Source of the DNA: Tsukamurella sp. 8F
GTDB lineage: Bacteria > Actinomycetota > Actinomycetes > Mycobacteriales > Mycobacteriaceae
Assembly: GCF_029167375.1 (NCBI RefSeq)
Contig: NZ_JARFTP010000009.1
Coordinates: forward strand, 62,001 to 126,000
Length of the DNA: 64,000 nucleotides
Direction of reading: 5' to 3'
In this document: in pieces, positions 6,804 through 14,908 of the stretch
How the letters are laid out: every line of letters begins with the position of its first letter
How positions within the stretch are numbered: position 1 is the stretch's first letter
Notes under the pieces: generated by a model
Database searches by the model: none
Told to the model about the DNA's origin: nothing
Seen by the model: only the letters and a program-made list of their open reading frames with translations
Made by a program: the position numbers and the translations under genes

Positions 6804-8141
6804 GTGGCTACGGTGGAATCGTTGTTCCGTACGCTCGCGGTATTCGCGGTCATCGTCATGGTGCTGATTGTCACGGTGACGGTGGTGTGGATTGCGGTCG
6901 TACACGCTGTGACGTCGCGTGTTACCCGGCCAGCGGTAGCGGATTTCGATGCTGCGGTTGCGGATGCGGTCGCATCGCTCCGGTTGGATTCCGGATCCGT
7001 TTTTCGGGCGTGCGGATTGTCACGTCGGGACGCCGTGGGCCGACGTGACGGCCGCGTGGTCTACGACTTCGTCGATCCGCGGGTGCTCTCGATTCGTCCC
7101 TCGCCGTTCGGTGCATCGGTGACGGTCGCTCCGTGGCCGGGCCTGGCGACGTGCGATTTCGAGCGGCAACGCGATGCACTCTCGCATGCGTTGGGGGTGG
7201 CGGTTACGGTGCGCTCGCCCTCGGCGGGCACCGTGGTACTCGACCTGCGCGTGGTCGACCCTCTGGCGACTCCGAAGTCTCTTGATCACGTGCCGTTTTG
7301 GGATGGTCGTTGGACACTGCCGATCGGCGTCGATGAGGCCGGGGCGTCCGTGTCGTTGTCGTTGACCAACGTGTCGGGTGTCGTGGTTGGTGGGGTGCCG
7401 GGAGCGGGAAAGTCGGCGTGGTTGATCGAATCGATTGCGTCCCTTGCCACATCCCATGCCGTGGTACTCCTGACGATCGACGGGAAAGGGGGCGCGGACC
7501 TTGCGCCGCTGGAGCGGCGCGCTGCTGTAGTGCTTGGCGACGATCTCGAAGCGGTTCGTGACCTGTTGCGTGAAGTCGAGGCTGTCCGCAATTGGCGGGT
7601 GAAGCGACTTCCGTCGTGGCATGGCACGTCCAACTTGTGGGACGTTGGTCCGTCTCGTGACTGGCCGATCATCCTGGTGGTGATCGATGAATGTCAGAGC
7701 TTCCTGGACCCCAGGGCAGCGGTGTCTCGGGACGACAAAAGTGTCGTTGTGGAAGTGACTTCGCTGGTGTCGTCGCTTATTCGACGAGGGCGCTCAGCGG
7801 GCATCGTGACGATCCTGGCAACGCAAAAGCCCACGGCAGACAGCATTCCCACGGGTATTCGGGACAACTGCTCGCGACGGGTTGCGTTCGGCGTGTCGAC
7901 ACGTGACGCGGCCACGGCAGTGCTGGGCGATGGGTGGGCTGAGGCGGACGTCAGGTCGCCTCTGAACCTGCCTGTTGGGGTGTGCGTACACAGCGACGGC
8001 GCCGGTGGTCTCGGTGTGGCCCGAGCGCCATACGTCCCGCCGGGAATTGTGGCAGATCACTGCCGTGAGATCGCCGATCAGGCACGGAGTTGGAGCGATA
8101 TACACAGTGAGGCAACATCTTTCGAGGAGGATCAGAAATGA
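6804..8141 (+). CDS. FtsK/SpoIIIE-type DNA translocase, TraB-like transfer protein
   Basis: This encodes 445 residues from GTG 6804. One N-terminal membrane helix (about residues 10-35) is followed by a RecA-like motor with Walker A GGVPGAGKSAW (about 195-205) and Walker B IILVVIDECQ (about 288-297), then an ATQKP motif typical of FtsK/TraB pumps. In AICEs one such hexameric ATPase moves double-stranded DNA from donor to recipient. The C-terminus is short, and I see no winged-helix DNA-recognition domain after the motor, unlike Streptomyces TraB. The gene is coupled to the next one by an ATGA overlap. Transfer function is inferred from family and context. Confidence 0.85.
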   Translation: MATVESLFRTLAVFAVIVMVLIVTVTVVWIAVVHAVTSRVTRPAVADFDAAVADAVASLRLDSGSVFRACGLSRRDAVGRRDGRVVYDFVDPRVLSIRPSPFGASVTVAPWPGLATCDFERQRDALSHALGVAVTVRSPSAGTVVLDLRVVDPLATPKSLDHVPFWDGRWTLPIGVDEAGASVSLSLTNVSGVVVGGVPGAGKSAWLIESIASLATSHAVVLLTIDGKGGADLAPLERRAAVVLGDDLEAVRDLLREVEAVRNWRVKRLPSWHGTSNLWDVGPSRDWPIILVVIDECQSFLDPRAAVSRDDKSVVVEVTSLVSSLIRRGRSAGIVTILATQKPTADSIPTGIRDNCSRRVAFGVSTRDAATAVLGDGWAEADVRSPLNLPVGVCVHSDGAGGLGVARAPYVPPGIVADHCREIADQARSWSDIHSEATSFEEDQK

Positions 8142-8338
8142 ATAGTTCCCTGTTGACTGCAAGGGAGGTCGCGGCGCTGACCGGTGTCCCGGTCAGCACT
8201 CTGCACGAGTGGGCACACCGACGCGAAAGCGGGGATCTCGATGCTCCGGGGCCCGCGTTCTTGTCCTTGAGTCCACGACATCGTCGGTACGAACGACGGG
8301 CTGTTGAGACGTGGCTGCGGCAGGCCAAGCGCGGATGA
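8138..8338 (+). CDS. xis: Excisionase-like helix-turn-helix protein
   Basis: This encodes 66 residues with one MerR/excisionase-type winged helix-turn-helix: LLTAREVAALTGVPVSTLHEW, a wing containing SPRHRRY, and a closing helix AVETWLRQAK. Proteins of this size and fold next to a tyrosine integrase usually bend att DNA and direct excision. Its start overlaps the translocase stop (ATGA) and its stop overlaps the next start, so it is part of the same translational series. A small transcriptional regulator role cannot be excluded. Confidence 0.8.
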   Translation: MNSSLLTAREVAALTGVPVSTLHEWAHRRESGDLDAPGPAFLSLSPRHRRYERRAVETWLRQAKRG

Positions 8339-8919
8339 GTGAAACCACACACACGCAAAAGGCGCTCGGGACGGGGAGTGCCACTGTGACCGAAGTCGAC
8401 GACGATGGTTGCATCGAGCTGAAGCTCACGGGTGCCACTCGCCTGAGCCGTTGGTATCAGGTCACATCGCATTCCGATGGCGTTATCGTCCTTGAACCTC
8501 TGCTCGTGTTCACTCGGCGAACGTTTGATGAGGCCTATTCGACTCTGGCTGAATCACAATCGGTTGCGGTGTCGGACACGACCGAGCGGTCTAGGACGTC
8601 CGATGCACCCTCGGATGAGCCTTCGGGGCCGGTTGACGGTGACCAGGCCCAACCGAATCACGGTAGTGATTCGGGCGGGAGCGCCGTTGTCCGAGGGGAG
8701 TTGATGCGGACGGTCCGTCACTTGGTGAGTGTGTTCTATCCCGAGGCTGTGAGCGACGATTTGGTTGGCTTGGTGACGGCGTCGTTGCTCGATGACGCGT
8801 CTCTCGACTGCTGGCGCTGGACTGCGGATCGTGGTCTGCTGTGCAACGACTCGATGCGTTGGCGGCAAACCGTGCTGGCGTTCGCTCGGGGCTGGATCGC
8901 ACGTGGGCGGAACTGGTGA
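8335..8919 (+). CDS. Unrecognised element-encoded protein between xis and int
   Basis: This encodes 194 residues from ATG 8335, overlapping the xis stop. The N-terminal half is acidic. A Ser/Asp/Pro-rich linker lies at about residues 80-120. The C-terminal part, with many Trp and Leu residues around LDCWRWTADRGLLCND, looks like a compact helical domain. There is no membrane segment. Its TGA overlaps the GTG start of the integrase. Placement between excisionase and integrase suggests a role tied to recombination or its control, but nothing in the sequence identifies it. Confidence 0.6.
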   Translation: MSETTHTQKALGTGSATVTEVDDDGCIELKLTGATRLSRWYQVTSHSDGVIVLEPLLVFTRRTFDEAYSTLAESQSVAVSDTTERSRTSDAPSDEPSGPVDGDQAQPNHGSDSGGSAVVRGELMRTVRHLVSVFYPEAVSDDLVGLVTASLLDDASLDCWRWTADRGLLCNDSMRWRQTVLAFARGWIARGRNW

Positions 8920-10046
8920 CCGCAGGGATTCGGAGGAGGGTCGCTCGTGACGGTTCGGTGTCGTGGCAGGTCCGATTCGAGGTTGTAGACCACGAGGGGC
9001 GACGTCGTGAATCGTCGCGCACGTTCCCGACTCGGCGCGATGCTCTCGCCTTCAAGGCGACCCGCGATCGTGACCGTCTCGCCGGCGCTGATGGGGCGTA
9101 CAACCCTTTGCTCGGCCGGACACCGCTGTCGGAGGTGTGGCACCACTGGGCAGTGGCTCAGGAGCGCAATGTCAAAGCGAAGACATGGTGGAACACACGG
9201 TCGCACTGGCGACTACGCGTCCTTCCGCGGTGGGGCGCGGTCGCGGTTGGTGACATCACTACGTCGGATGTTGATCGGTGGGCGGCATCGCTGTCTGTGG
9301 GCGCGGTATCGGCCGGCCAGAGCTTGAATCTGCTCCGCAGGCTGCTCGATCAGGCTGTTGAGGACGGGAGGATCCGAAAGAACCCCGCCCGTGGTGTGCG
9401 GGCACCCCGTGCTCGCCAGCCGGAGCGTCACCAATACCTCACGATCGCGCAGGTGAATGCCCTGGCAGCTGCCTGTGGAGAGCCGGGTGGGATCGGCTAC
9501 GACGTTGTCGTGACACTGGCGTTGTGCGGGTTGCGCTGGTCTGAGCTTGTAGCCCTACGGGTTCGAGATGTGGACATGGCGGCATCACGCATCTACGTGC
9601 GACGTGCTGCCGTAGATGTCGGCGGGCACCTCGTGGTCGACGAACCGAAAACCAGGGCCGGCCGGCGAGCAGTGCCGCTTCCTGCCCTCGTGAAGGCCGT
9701 GCTCGAGGGCCGCGTGACAGGACGCGCACTCGACGAGCTCGTGTTCACTAGCCCTCGAGGGCGTATGCTGAGAGCCACGAACTGGCGGCGTTCAGTCTCA
9801 TGGAACGACGCGAAAACGAAAGCTAACGCCGAGCTACTTACACTTCACGGTCTCAGACATACATATGCATCGCTAGCCCGACGAGCGGGCGCAGACCTCA
9901 AGACACTCCAGCGGACAATGGGGCACTCGACCATCATCGTCACCGCCGACACCTACAGCGACCTATACGCCGATGAGGTGGACCTCGTGGCTCAACGCCT
10001 GGACGAACTCACTCAGACCGGACAAGAGCCGGACACTACCGAATAA
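8916..10046 (+). CDS. int: Tyrosine-type site-specific integrase
   Basis: This encodes 376 residues from GTG 8916, which overlaps the previous stop. An upstream in-frame ATG at 8841 would give a longer, unlikely form. The protein has an N-terminal arm-binding domain, a SAM-like core-binding domain (about residues 70-150) and a complete catalytic domain: Arg in CGLRWSEL (about 207), Lys in DEPKTRAGRR (about 243), the H-x-x-R box HGLRH (about 311), the GH box in TMGHST and the nucleophile Tyr in TADTYSDLY (about 346). It ends 42 bp from the tRNA-Arg 3' end. It integrates and, with the excisionase, excises the element at the 43-bp site. Confidence 0.93.
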   Translation: MTAGIRRRVARDGSVSWQVRFEVVDHEGRRRESSRTFPTRRDALAFKATRDRDRLAGADGAYNPLLGRTPLSEVWHHWAVAQERNVKAKTWWNTRSHWRLRVLPRWGAVAVGDITTSDVDRWAASLSVGAVSAGQSLNLLRRLLDQAVEDGRIRKNPARGVRAPRARQPERHQYLTIAQVNALAAACGEPGGIGYDVVVTLALCGLRWSELVALRVRDVDMAASRIYVRRAAVDVGGHLVVDEPKTRAGRRAVPLPALVKAVLEGRVTGRALDELVFTSPRGRMLRATNWRRSVSWNDAKTKANAELLTLHGLRHTYASLARRAGADLKTLQRTMGHSTIIVTADTYSDLYADEVDLVAQRLDELTQTGQEPDTTE

Positions 10047-10084
10047 ACCGGATGATGACGCGGCGTAAAACCGCAGGTCAACCC

Positions 10085-10160
10085 TGGTGCCCCCGACACG
10101 ATTCGAACGTGCGACCTGCCCTTTAGGAGAGGGCTGCTCTATCCCCTGAGCTACGGGGGC
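10085..10160 (-). tRNA. tRNA-Arg (anticodon CCT)
   Basis: This is a complete cloverleaf on the minus strand. The acceptor GCCCCCG/CGGGGGC is perfect, with D-arm GCTC/GAGC, anticodon stem GCCCT/AGGGC with loop CTCCTAA (anticodon CCT), T-arm GCACG-TTCGAAT-CGTGT and discriminator A. CCA is encoded at 10085-10087. It reads AGG codons. It is the integration site of the element to its left; its 3' 42 bases lie within the 43-bp repeat. Confidence 0.95.
10087..10129. repeat. Right attachment site: 43-bp repeat inside tRNA-Arg
   Basis: This is the second copy of the 43-bp direct repeat (see 3363-3405). Here it forms the anticodon loop to 3' end of the complete tRNA-Arg(CCT), so integration preserved the gene. 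The strand exchange must occur within these 43 bp, most likely in the anticodon-loop half. Confidence 0.92.
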
Positions 10161-10263
10161 GGACACACCCGTCGGCTGAGCACCGGACGGGCGGTTCGGA
10201 GTCTACGGCACCGCGCACGGTCGCCGTGTCCCCAGGGATCGAGGAACGGCGCCGGGCCACCGG

Positions 10264-11778
10264 TCAGCGCCCCGCGGCCGCGACCTCTTTCGCCTCCGCG
10301 TAGACCTCGGCCGCCTCTTGCGGAGAGTCCACCTGGGGCGGCGAACCGACCAGGGGCTGCGTCGCGGTCTCGCGCAGCGCCCACACCGCCCACAGGCCGA
10401 CCAGACCACTGAGAATCAGATAGAAGCCCGGGAACAACTTGCTGCCGGTCGCGGTCACCAGCGCCGACGTGACCAGCGGCGTGGTGCCGCCGAACGCGGA
10501 CACCGCGATGTTGAAGCCGATGGACAATGCGCCGTAGCGGACCGCGGTGGGGAACAGGGCCGGCAGCGTCGAGGCGGTCGGGGCGGCGAAACACGCCAAC
10601 ACGATGCCGAACGCGACGCAGGCGATCGCGGGCGCCCAGACGTTGCTCATTCCGAACAGCCAGAAGCAGGGCACGGCGATGATCACCTGAACGATGCCAC
10701 CGAACGCGAAAACCGCACGGCGGCCGACGATATCGGAGATGTGCCCCACAACGAGGATGAGCAACACGACGACGACCATCGACGCCAGCACCAGCATGTC
10801 GGCGGACAACTGGCTGCGATGCACGACCTCGGTGAAGTACGTCGGCAGATAGGCGGTGATCATGTAGTTGGTGACGTTGTAGAGGATCACCAGACCGATG
10901 CACACGAGCAACGGCTTCCAGAACTTCGTGAAGATCGACGCGATCTCGCCGCCCGCGGATTCCGCTGCCCGGACCTTGTTCTCGTGTGCGTCCAGCTGCT
11001 CGCGGAACGCCGGCGTGTCCTCCAGCTTCATCCGCAAGTACAGCCCGATGAGCCCCATCGGTCCGGCGATGAAGAACGGAATCCGCCAACCCCAGGCGAC
11101 CATGTCGGCCTCCGACATCGACGCGTTCAGGATCGTGACCATGAGCGAGCCCATCGAGTATCCGATGAATGTGCCGAAATCCAGCCAGCTGCCCAGGAAT
11201 CCGCGCCGCTTGTCTGGCGAGTACTCGGCGATGAACGTTGTGGCTCCGCCATACTCACCGCCGGTCGAGAATCCCTGCAGCAGGCGCGCCAGGAGCAGCA
11301 GCACGGGAGCCCACAGCCCGATACTCGCGTACGAAGGGATCAGGCCCACGCAGAACGTGCCGACGGCCATCAGGATCATGGTGGCCGCCAGTACCTTCTG
11401 GCGTCCGATGCGGTCGCCGAGGGGCCCGAAGAACAGCCCGCCGAGAGGCCGCACCACGAAGGCCGCCGCGAACGTCGCGAACGTCGCGAGCAGCTGCGCC
11501 GCACCGGAGGCGTCCGGGTAGAACACCTTGCCGAGGGTGGTCGCCAGGTATCCGTAGACGCCGAAGTCGAACCACTCCATCATGTTTCCAAGAGCCGCGG
11601 CCGTGATCGCCCGTTTCAGCATCGGCTGGTCGACGACGGTGATCGACTCCTCGGTAAGCGGAGGCTTGCGACGGAGCAGACCGGCCAACACCCGACGCCG
11701 GGAGCTGGCTACGTACGCCGAACCCCAGCCGTGTGCCAGCTGCGCGTCCGCGTTTTGTTCGAACTTGGACATATCCAT
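10264..11778 (-). CDS. proP: ProP-like metabolite/H+ symporter (MHS family, MFS)
   Basis: This encodes 504 residues with 12 predicted membrane helices. The GNMMEWFDFGVYGYLA motif of TM1, the RPLGGLFFGPLGDRIGRQ loop 2-3 signature and the STGGEYGGA segment identify the metabolite:H+ symporter family, closest in pattern to the osmoprotectant (proline/glycine betaine) transporter ProP. The N-terminal extension of about 50 hydrophilic residues and the Glu/Ala-rich C-terminus are cytoplasmic; no clear ProP-type coiled coil is seen. Substrate is therefore inferred and could be another compatible solute or organic acid. The gene stands alone, downstream of an upstream spacer of 109 bp, and ends about 100 bp from tRNA-Arg. 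Confidence 0.8.
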   Translation of the reverse strand: MDMSKFEQNADAQLAHGWGSAYVASSRRRVLAGLLRRKPPLTEESITVVDQPMLKRAITAAALGNMMEWFDFGVYGYLATTLGKVFYPDASGAAQLLATFATFAAAFVVRPLGGLFFGPLGDRIGRQKVLAATMILMAVGTFCVGLIPSYASIGLWAPVLLLLARLLQGFSTGGEYGGATTFIAEYSPDKRRGFLGSWLDFGTFIGYSMGSLMVTILNASMSEADMVAWGWRIPFFIAGPMGLIGLYLRMKLEDTPAFREQLDAHENKVRAAESAGGEIASIFTKFWKPLLVCIGLVILYNVTNYMITAYLPTYFTEVVHRSQLSADMLVLASMVVVVLLILVVGHISDIVGRRAVFAFGGIVQVIIAVPCFWLFGMSNVWAPAIACVAFGIVLACFAAPTASTLPALFPTAVRYGALSIGFNIAVSAFGGTTPLVTSALVTATGSKLFPGFYLILSGLVGLWAVWALRETATQPLVGSPPQVDSPQEAAEVYAEAKEVAAAGR

Positions 11779-11887
11779 GACCGTATCGAATGCAAACGAT
11801 CAGTCACGAATCGTTCACGCACTCGGACCCCGACATGTCCGGGCGAGTCGTGATAAATCGTGACGTAGCGGCACGGCGCGCAGTGGG

Positions 11888-13489
11888 CTACTTCGTCGTG
11901 CGCTTCCCGACGGCGGTGACGAAGTCGGCCAGCAGGTCCTGCTGCGAATTCGCGCGCAACGCGTTGCCGCCTGTGGCCTCGGCGATCCTGGTGATCGCGT
12001 TCATGTCGGCGTCCTGTGAGATCCCGACGGTGTTGATCATGATCGGCCTCGCCGGATCGGCGATCGACTTCAATTGGGACACCAGCGAATCCAGGCTCAT
12101 GCCGCCCGGGTCCTCGTCGGTGCCGTCGGTCAGCAGGATCACGGAGTTGGAGTAGGCGGGATCGAACTGCCCCTGGGCCTGCTTATACGCGGCGAGCGCG
12201 GTCGAGTACAGCCCGGTTCCTCCCTTGACCCGCTTGGGCAGTGTGTTCGCGGCGTCGATCAGCGTTTGGCGGTGGCTGGCGGAGCCGTCCTTCTGCCCGA
12301 GCGGTTCGGTCGGCGCGAGGGAGACCCAGTTCTGACCCGAGGAGGACAGGGAGAACGCCCACAGGCCGATGCTGTTCGTGTCGGAGATCATGGAGACCAC
12401 TCTGTCGAATCCGGACACCGTCATCCCGATGCGGGTGGTGTCGCCGGACGCGAACCCCATCGATCCCGAGATGTCCACCACGACGATGGTCTTGAGCGGG
12501 ATCGCAACGGCCGCGAGCGCTTTCGCGCCGGCTTTCAGCTTCGCCGCATCGGGTTCGGGCAGCAACTCGACGTCGCCGACGCCGCCGTCCGGGCCGCCCT
12601 TGCCTGCATCCGATCCGTCCGGGCGCAAACCGGCGGACTTCAGCGCGCGGGCACCGTCGGAAGACGTGAATGCGCCCGCAAGCTTCTCCCCCGCGGGCGT
12701 CACGTCCGTGCGGCGGTCGCCTGTGGCGGTCACGACGAGCTGGACCCGGTCGAGGGCCGTGCCGCTACCCGGCACGGCGGCGGCGACCGCGGAATCGGCC
12801 TTCTTAGCCTGCAGGTACGCGTACTCCGGCACGACGACCGTTGCGCCGGAGTCCTTGGCCGCCTTCACAGGATCACCGCTGCCGGAGACAGGCTGCACAG
12901 CCTGCGCGTAGCGGGTGAGTGCGCCTGTGAGCGCCTGTTCATCACCGCTCTTGCTCCCGGCCTCGGCCACAGCCGCGACGAGCGGGGCATCGGCGAACGG
13001 CGAATCCTTAGGCAATGAACGCAGATCAGGCGAGCCGAGCGCGTCGAGCCAGTTCTTGGGAGCCGGCTTCTGAGCGCCGGCGAGAACGATCGGCGACGTG
13101 GCAACCGTCGTCGCCGGGAGGTCGCGACCCACCTGTGAGCTCACCTCTGCGACTCGGGCATCAGACGGCGCCAGCCAGAGATCGGGGGTCGTGCCGCCGC
13201 CCGCGAGGCGTGCCGGCATCGAAGCGTCTGCTGCGGACTCCACCGAGTAGGTCGTGCACGAATCCGATGCGGCCGCCGCGCGCTGTTCGGCGACCGGCTT
13301 CAGAGCATCGTCGACAGCCACCGTGACCTTCGACGAGGATGAGCAGTGCCCGCCGCCGGCGGTGGCGAAGACACGCCACAGACCGACGACGAGCAGCACT
13401 GCCAGCGCCAGCGCGAGGACCGTCCACCACGCGCGGCGGCCGCCCCGCTGGGCGACCGGAGTGGCGTGCGCGGCTTGATGGCGACCCAT
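11888..13489 (-). CDS. Membrane-anchored binding-protein/vWA-domain fusion
   Basis: This encodes 533 residues. A short basic N-terminus and one membrane helix (about 21-40) are followed by an extracytoplasmic domain resembling periplasmic substrate-binding proteins (about 50-310, with VTVAVDDALKPV and TTPDLWLAPSDARVAE). The C-terminal vWA domain (about 325-533) has an intact MIDAS: DISGSMG, the threonine in KGGTGLY and the aspartate in LLTDGTDED. A GAGGAAG ribosome-binding site precedes the ATG. Related actinobacterial proteins are uncharacterised; a metal-dependent cell-surface adhesion or assembly role is likely. A decayed copy of its 3' half lies at 722-1395. Confidence 0.8.
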   Translation of the reverse strand: MGRHQAAHATPVAQRGGRRAWWTVLALALAVLLVVGLWRVFATAGGGHCSSSSKVTVAVDDALKPVAEQRAAAASDSCTTYSVESAADASMPARLAGGGTTPDLWLAPSDARVAEVSSQVGRDLPATTVATSPIVLAGAQKPAPKNWLDALGSPDLRSLPKDSPFADAPLVAAVAEAGSKSGDEQALTGALTRYAQAVQPVSGSGDPVKAAKDSGATVVVPEYAYLQAKKADSAVAAAVPGSGTALDRVQLVVTATGDRRTDVTPAGEKLAGAFTSSDGARALKSAGLRPDGSDAGKGGPDGGVGDVELLPEPDAAKLKAGAKALAAVAIPLKTIVVVDISGSMGFASGDTTRIGMTVSGFDRVVSMISDTNSIGLWAFSLSSSGQNWVSLAPTEPLGQKDGSASHRQTLIDAANTLPKRVKGGTGLYSTALAAYKQAQGQFDPAYSNSVILLTDGTDEDPGGMSLDSLVSQLKSIADPARPIMINTVGISQDADMNAITRIAEATGGNALRANSQQDLLADFVTAVGKRTTK

Positions 13490-13553
13490 CGGCTTCCTCT
13501 CGCTGGCGACTCTTGTGGGTCAGCTTACAAAGCCGCGCCGATGGTCATATCCG

Positions 13554-13787
13554 CTACTGGCCAGGCTGGCCTTCCGGTGCCTGGCCCTCTCCACCCTGGT
13601 TCTGCGGGCCCTGGTTCGCCGGTCCCTGCCCGCCGGACCACTTGCGCGCGGCGTCCTGTGCCTTGTCGACGCCACCGGAGTACTTGCCGCCGGTCTTCTT
13701 GTCGACGATATCGCCGGCCTTGTCGATGATCTTCGGGTTCTTGCCCAGTGCCTGCTTCGCCTTATCGGCCAGATTCTTGAAATCCAT
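13554..13787 (-). CDS. Rv0909/MT0933-type antitoxin-like protein
   Basis: This encodes 77 residues. The start MDFKNLADKAKQALGKNP and the following DKAGDIVDKKTGGKYSGGVDKAQD are the hallmark of the MT0933-type small proteins annotated as antitoxins (Rv0909 in M. tuberculosis). The last 25 residues are a Gln/Gly/Pro-rich disordered tail. In M. tuberculosis the partner toxin Rv0910 follows directly; here no toxin gene is adjacent and the next gene downstream is the vWA fusion. Its upstream neighbour is the Rv0906-like hydrolase, keeping mycobacterial order. The antitoxin label is by family only. Confidence 0.75.
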   Translation of the reverse strand: MDFKNLADKAKQALGKNPKIIDKAGDIVDKKTGGKYSGGVDKAQDAARKWSGGQGPANQGPQNQGGEGQAPEGQPGQ

Positions 13788-13792
13788 GAACT

Positions 13793-14908
13793 TCAGGCTA
13801 CGGTGATCCACCACTTATCGCGACGTATACCGCCGCGTGGCTGTCTCACGATGTCGACCCGACCGCCCGGTTTCGGCACGAAGGTCTCGATTCCGGCCTC
13901 GTCGGCGGCGGCCAGCAGCCGCTCGACCGGCTCGGCCCAGTCGTGGAAGGCGAGGTTGAATGTGGCCCAATGGATCGGCACCAGCGCCGCGTCCGGCTTC
14001 GCGATCATCCGGTGGATCTCTACGGCCTGCTCGGGCGTCGTGTGCACATCGGGCCAGAGCTCGTCGTACGCACCGATGGGTACGAGCGTGAGGTCGAACG
14101 GCCCGAAGGCATCGCCCACCAGCTTGAACCGCTCCGTGAAGCCCGTGTCACCGCCGAAGAACACCGAGTGCCGCGGCCCCACTATCGACCACGACGCCCA
14201 CTGCGTGCTGTTTCGCGAGAGTCCCCGGCCCGAGAAGTGGCGCGCCTCGGTGCACACGATCTCGAGGTCGCCGATCCTGTGGGCCTGATCCCAGTCCCGC
14301 TCGACGATCCGGTCGTCCGGCACGCCCCACGACCGCAAGTGCTCGCCCACGCCGATGGGCACGAGGAACGGCATGTCCTGATCGCGGGTGAGGGCCTCGA
14401 TCGTGGGCAGGTCCAGGTGGTCGTAGTGGTCATGGCTGATCACCACTGCGTCGACGCGTGGTATCGCCTCGAGCGCGACGGGGACCGGATGTAGCCGGCT
14501 GGGCCCGATCGTCGGCGACGGACTGACGCGCTCTCCCCACACCGGATCCGCAAGCACGCGGTACCCGTCGACCTCGATCAATACCGAGGAGTGCCCGTAC
14601 CAGGTGACCGCCAGCTCGGACGCCTCGACGGGCGCGATGGACGCCGCGAGAGGGATGGGCCGGTGCGGGCGGCCCCGTCGGGAGCGCGCGACGAAGCCAC
14701 GCAGGACCTTGCCGACCCCGAAACGCTCGTGCGGCGTGTCGGGGTCGGTATTGGTGAATTCGCGTACGGCCTTGGCTCCCATCGAGCGCTTGAGCCCCCG
14801 CGATGCCCGCGCAACGGACAGCCCGGCGGCACCCGCGGCGGCGCCCACGGCGAGCCCGGCCGCCGCGGTCCGGACGGGCACCCGATGCCCGCACATCTGC
14901 GTCGACAT
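13793..14908 (-). CDS. Metallo-beta-lactamase-fold hydrolase (Rv0906-like, NAPE-PLD type)
   Basis: This encodes 371 residues from ATG 14908, which overlaps the echA6 stop (TGATG), so the two are coupled. The metallo-beta-lactamase fold shows TWYGHSSVLIEV, the metal-binding SHDHYDHLD, a histidine in TEARHFSGRG, the aspartate in FFGGDTGFT and a C-terminal HWATFNLAFHDW. This pattern is that of the UlaG/NAPE-PLD-like group. The first 30 residues are hydrophobic and Ala/Gly-rich and may be a membrane anchor or signal. M. tuberculosis Rv0906 lies beside echA6 in the same way. Substrate is unknown; a phospholipid-type phosphodiester is the usual guess. Confidence 0.85.
   Translation of the reverse strand: MSTQMCGHRVPVRTAAAGLAVGAAAGAAGLSVARASRGLKRSMGAKAVREFTNTDPDTPHERFGVGKVLRGFVARSRRGRPHRPIPLAASIAPVEASELAVTWYGHSSVLIEVDGYRVLADPVWGERVSPSPTIGPSRLHPVPVALEAIPRVDAVVISHDHYDHLDLPTIEALTRDQDMPFLVPIGVGEHLRSWGVPDDRIVERDWDQAHRIGDLEIVCTEARHFSGRGLSRNSTQWASWSIVGPRHSVFFGGDTGFTERFKLVGDAFGPFDLTLVPIGAYDELWPDVHTTPEQAVEIHRMIAKPDAALVPIHWATFNLAFHDWAEPVERLLAAADEAGIETFVPKPGGRVDIVRQPRGGIRRDKWWITVA

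Larger units (their letters stand above)
3363..10129. mobile_element. Integrative element in tRNA-Arg(CCT), AICE-like
   Basis: The element is delimited by 43-bp identical direct repeats (3363-3405 and 10087-10129) that cover the tRNA-Arg(CCT) gene from the anticodon loop to the 3' end. Between them, all on the plus strand, lie a rolling-circle Rep, three small unknown genes, an FtsK/TraB-like translocase, an excisionase-like protein, another unknown gene and a tyrosine integrase next to the tRNA. Site-specific tRNA integration plus a replication initiator plus a single FtsK-type DNA pump is the signature of actinomycete integrative and conjugative elements such as pSAM2. It lacks recognisable regulators (KorSA/Pra-like), Nudix genes and spread genes, so it is small for the group. 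It could be mobilisable rather than self-transmissible. Confidence 0.88.

Noticed and set aside
10318-11853. A 511-codon open frame opposite the MFS gene
   Set aside because: It is a shadow of the ProP-like gene: Arg/Gln/Glu-rich nonsense with no motif, while the other strand has twelve helices and family signatures.
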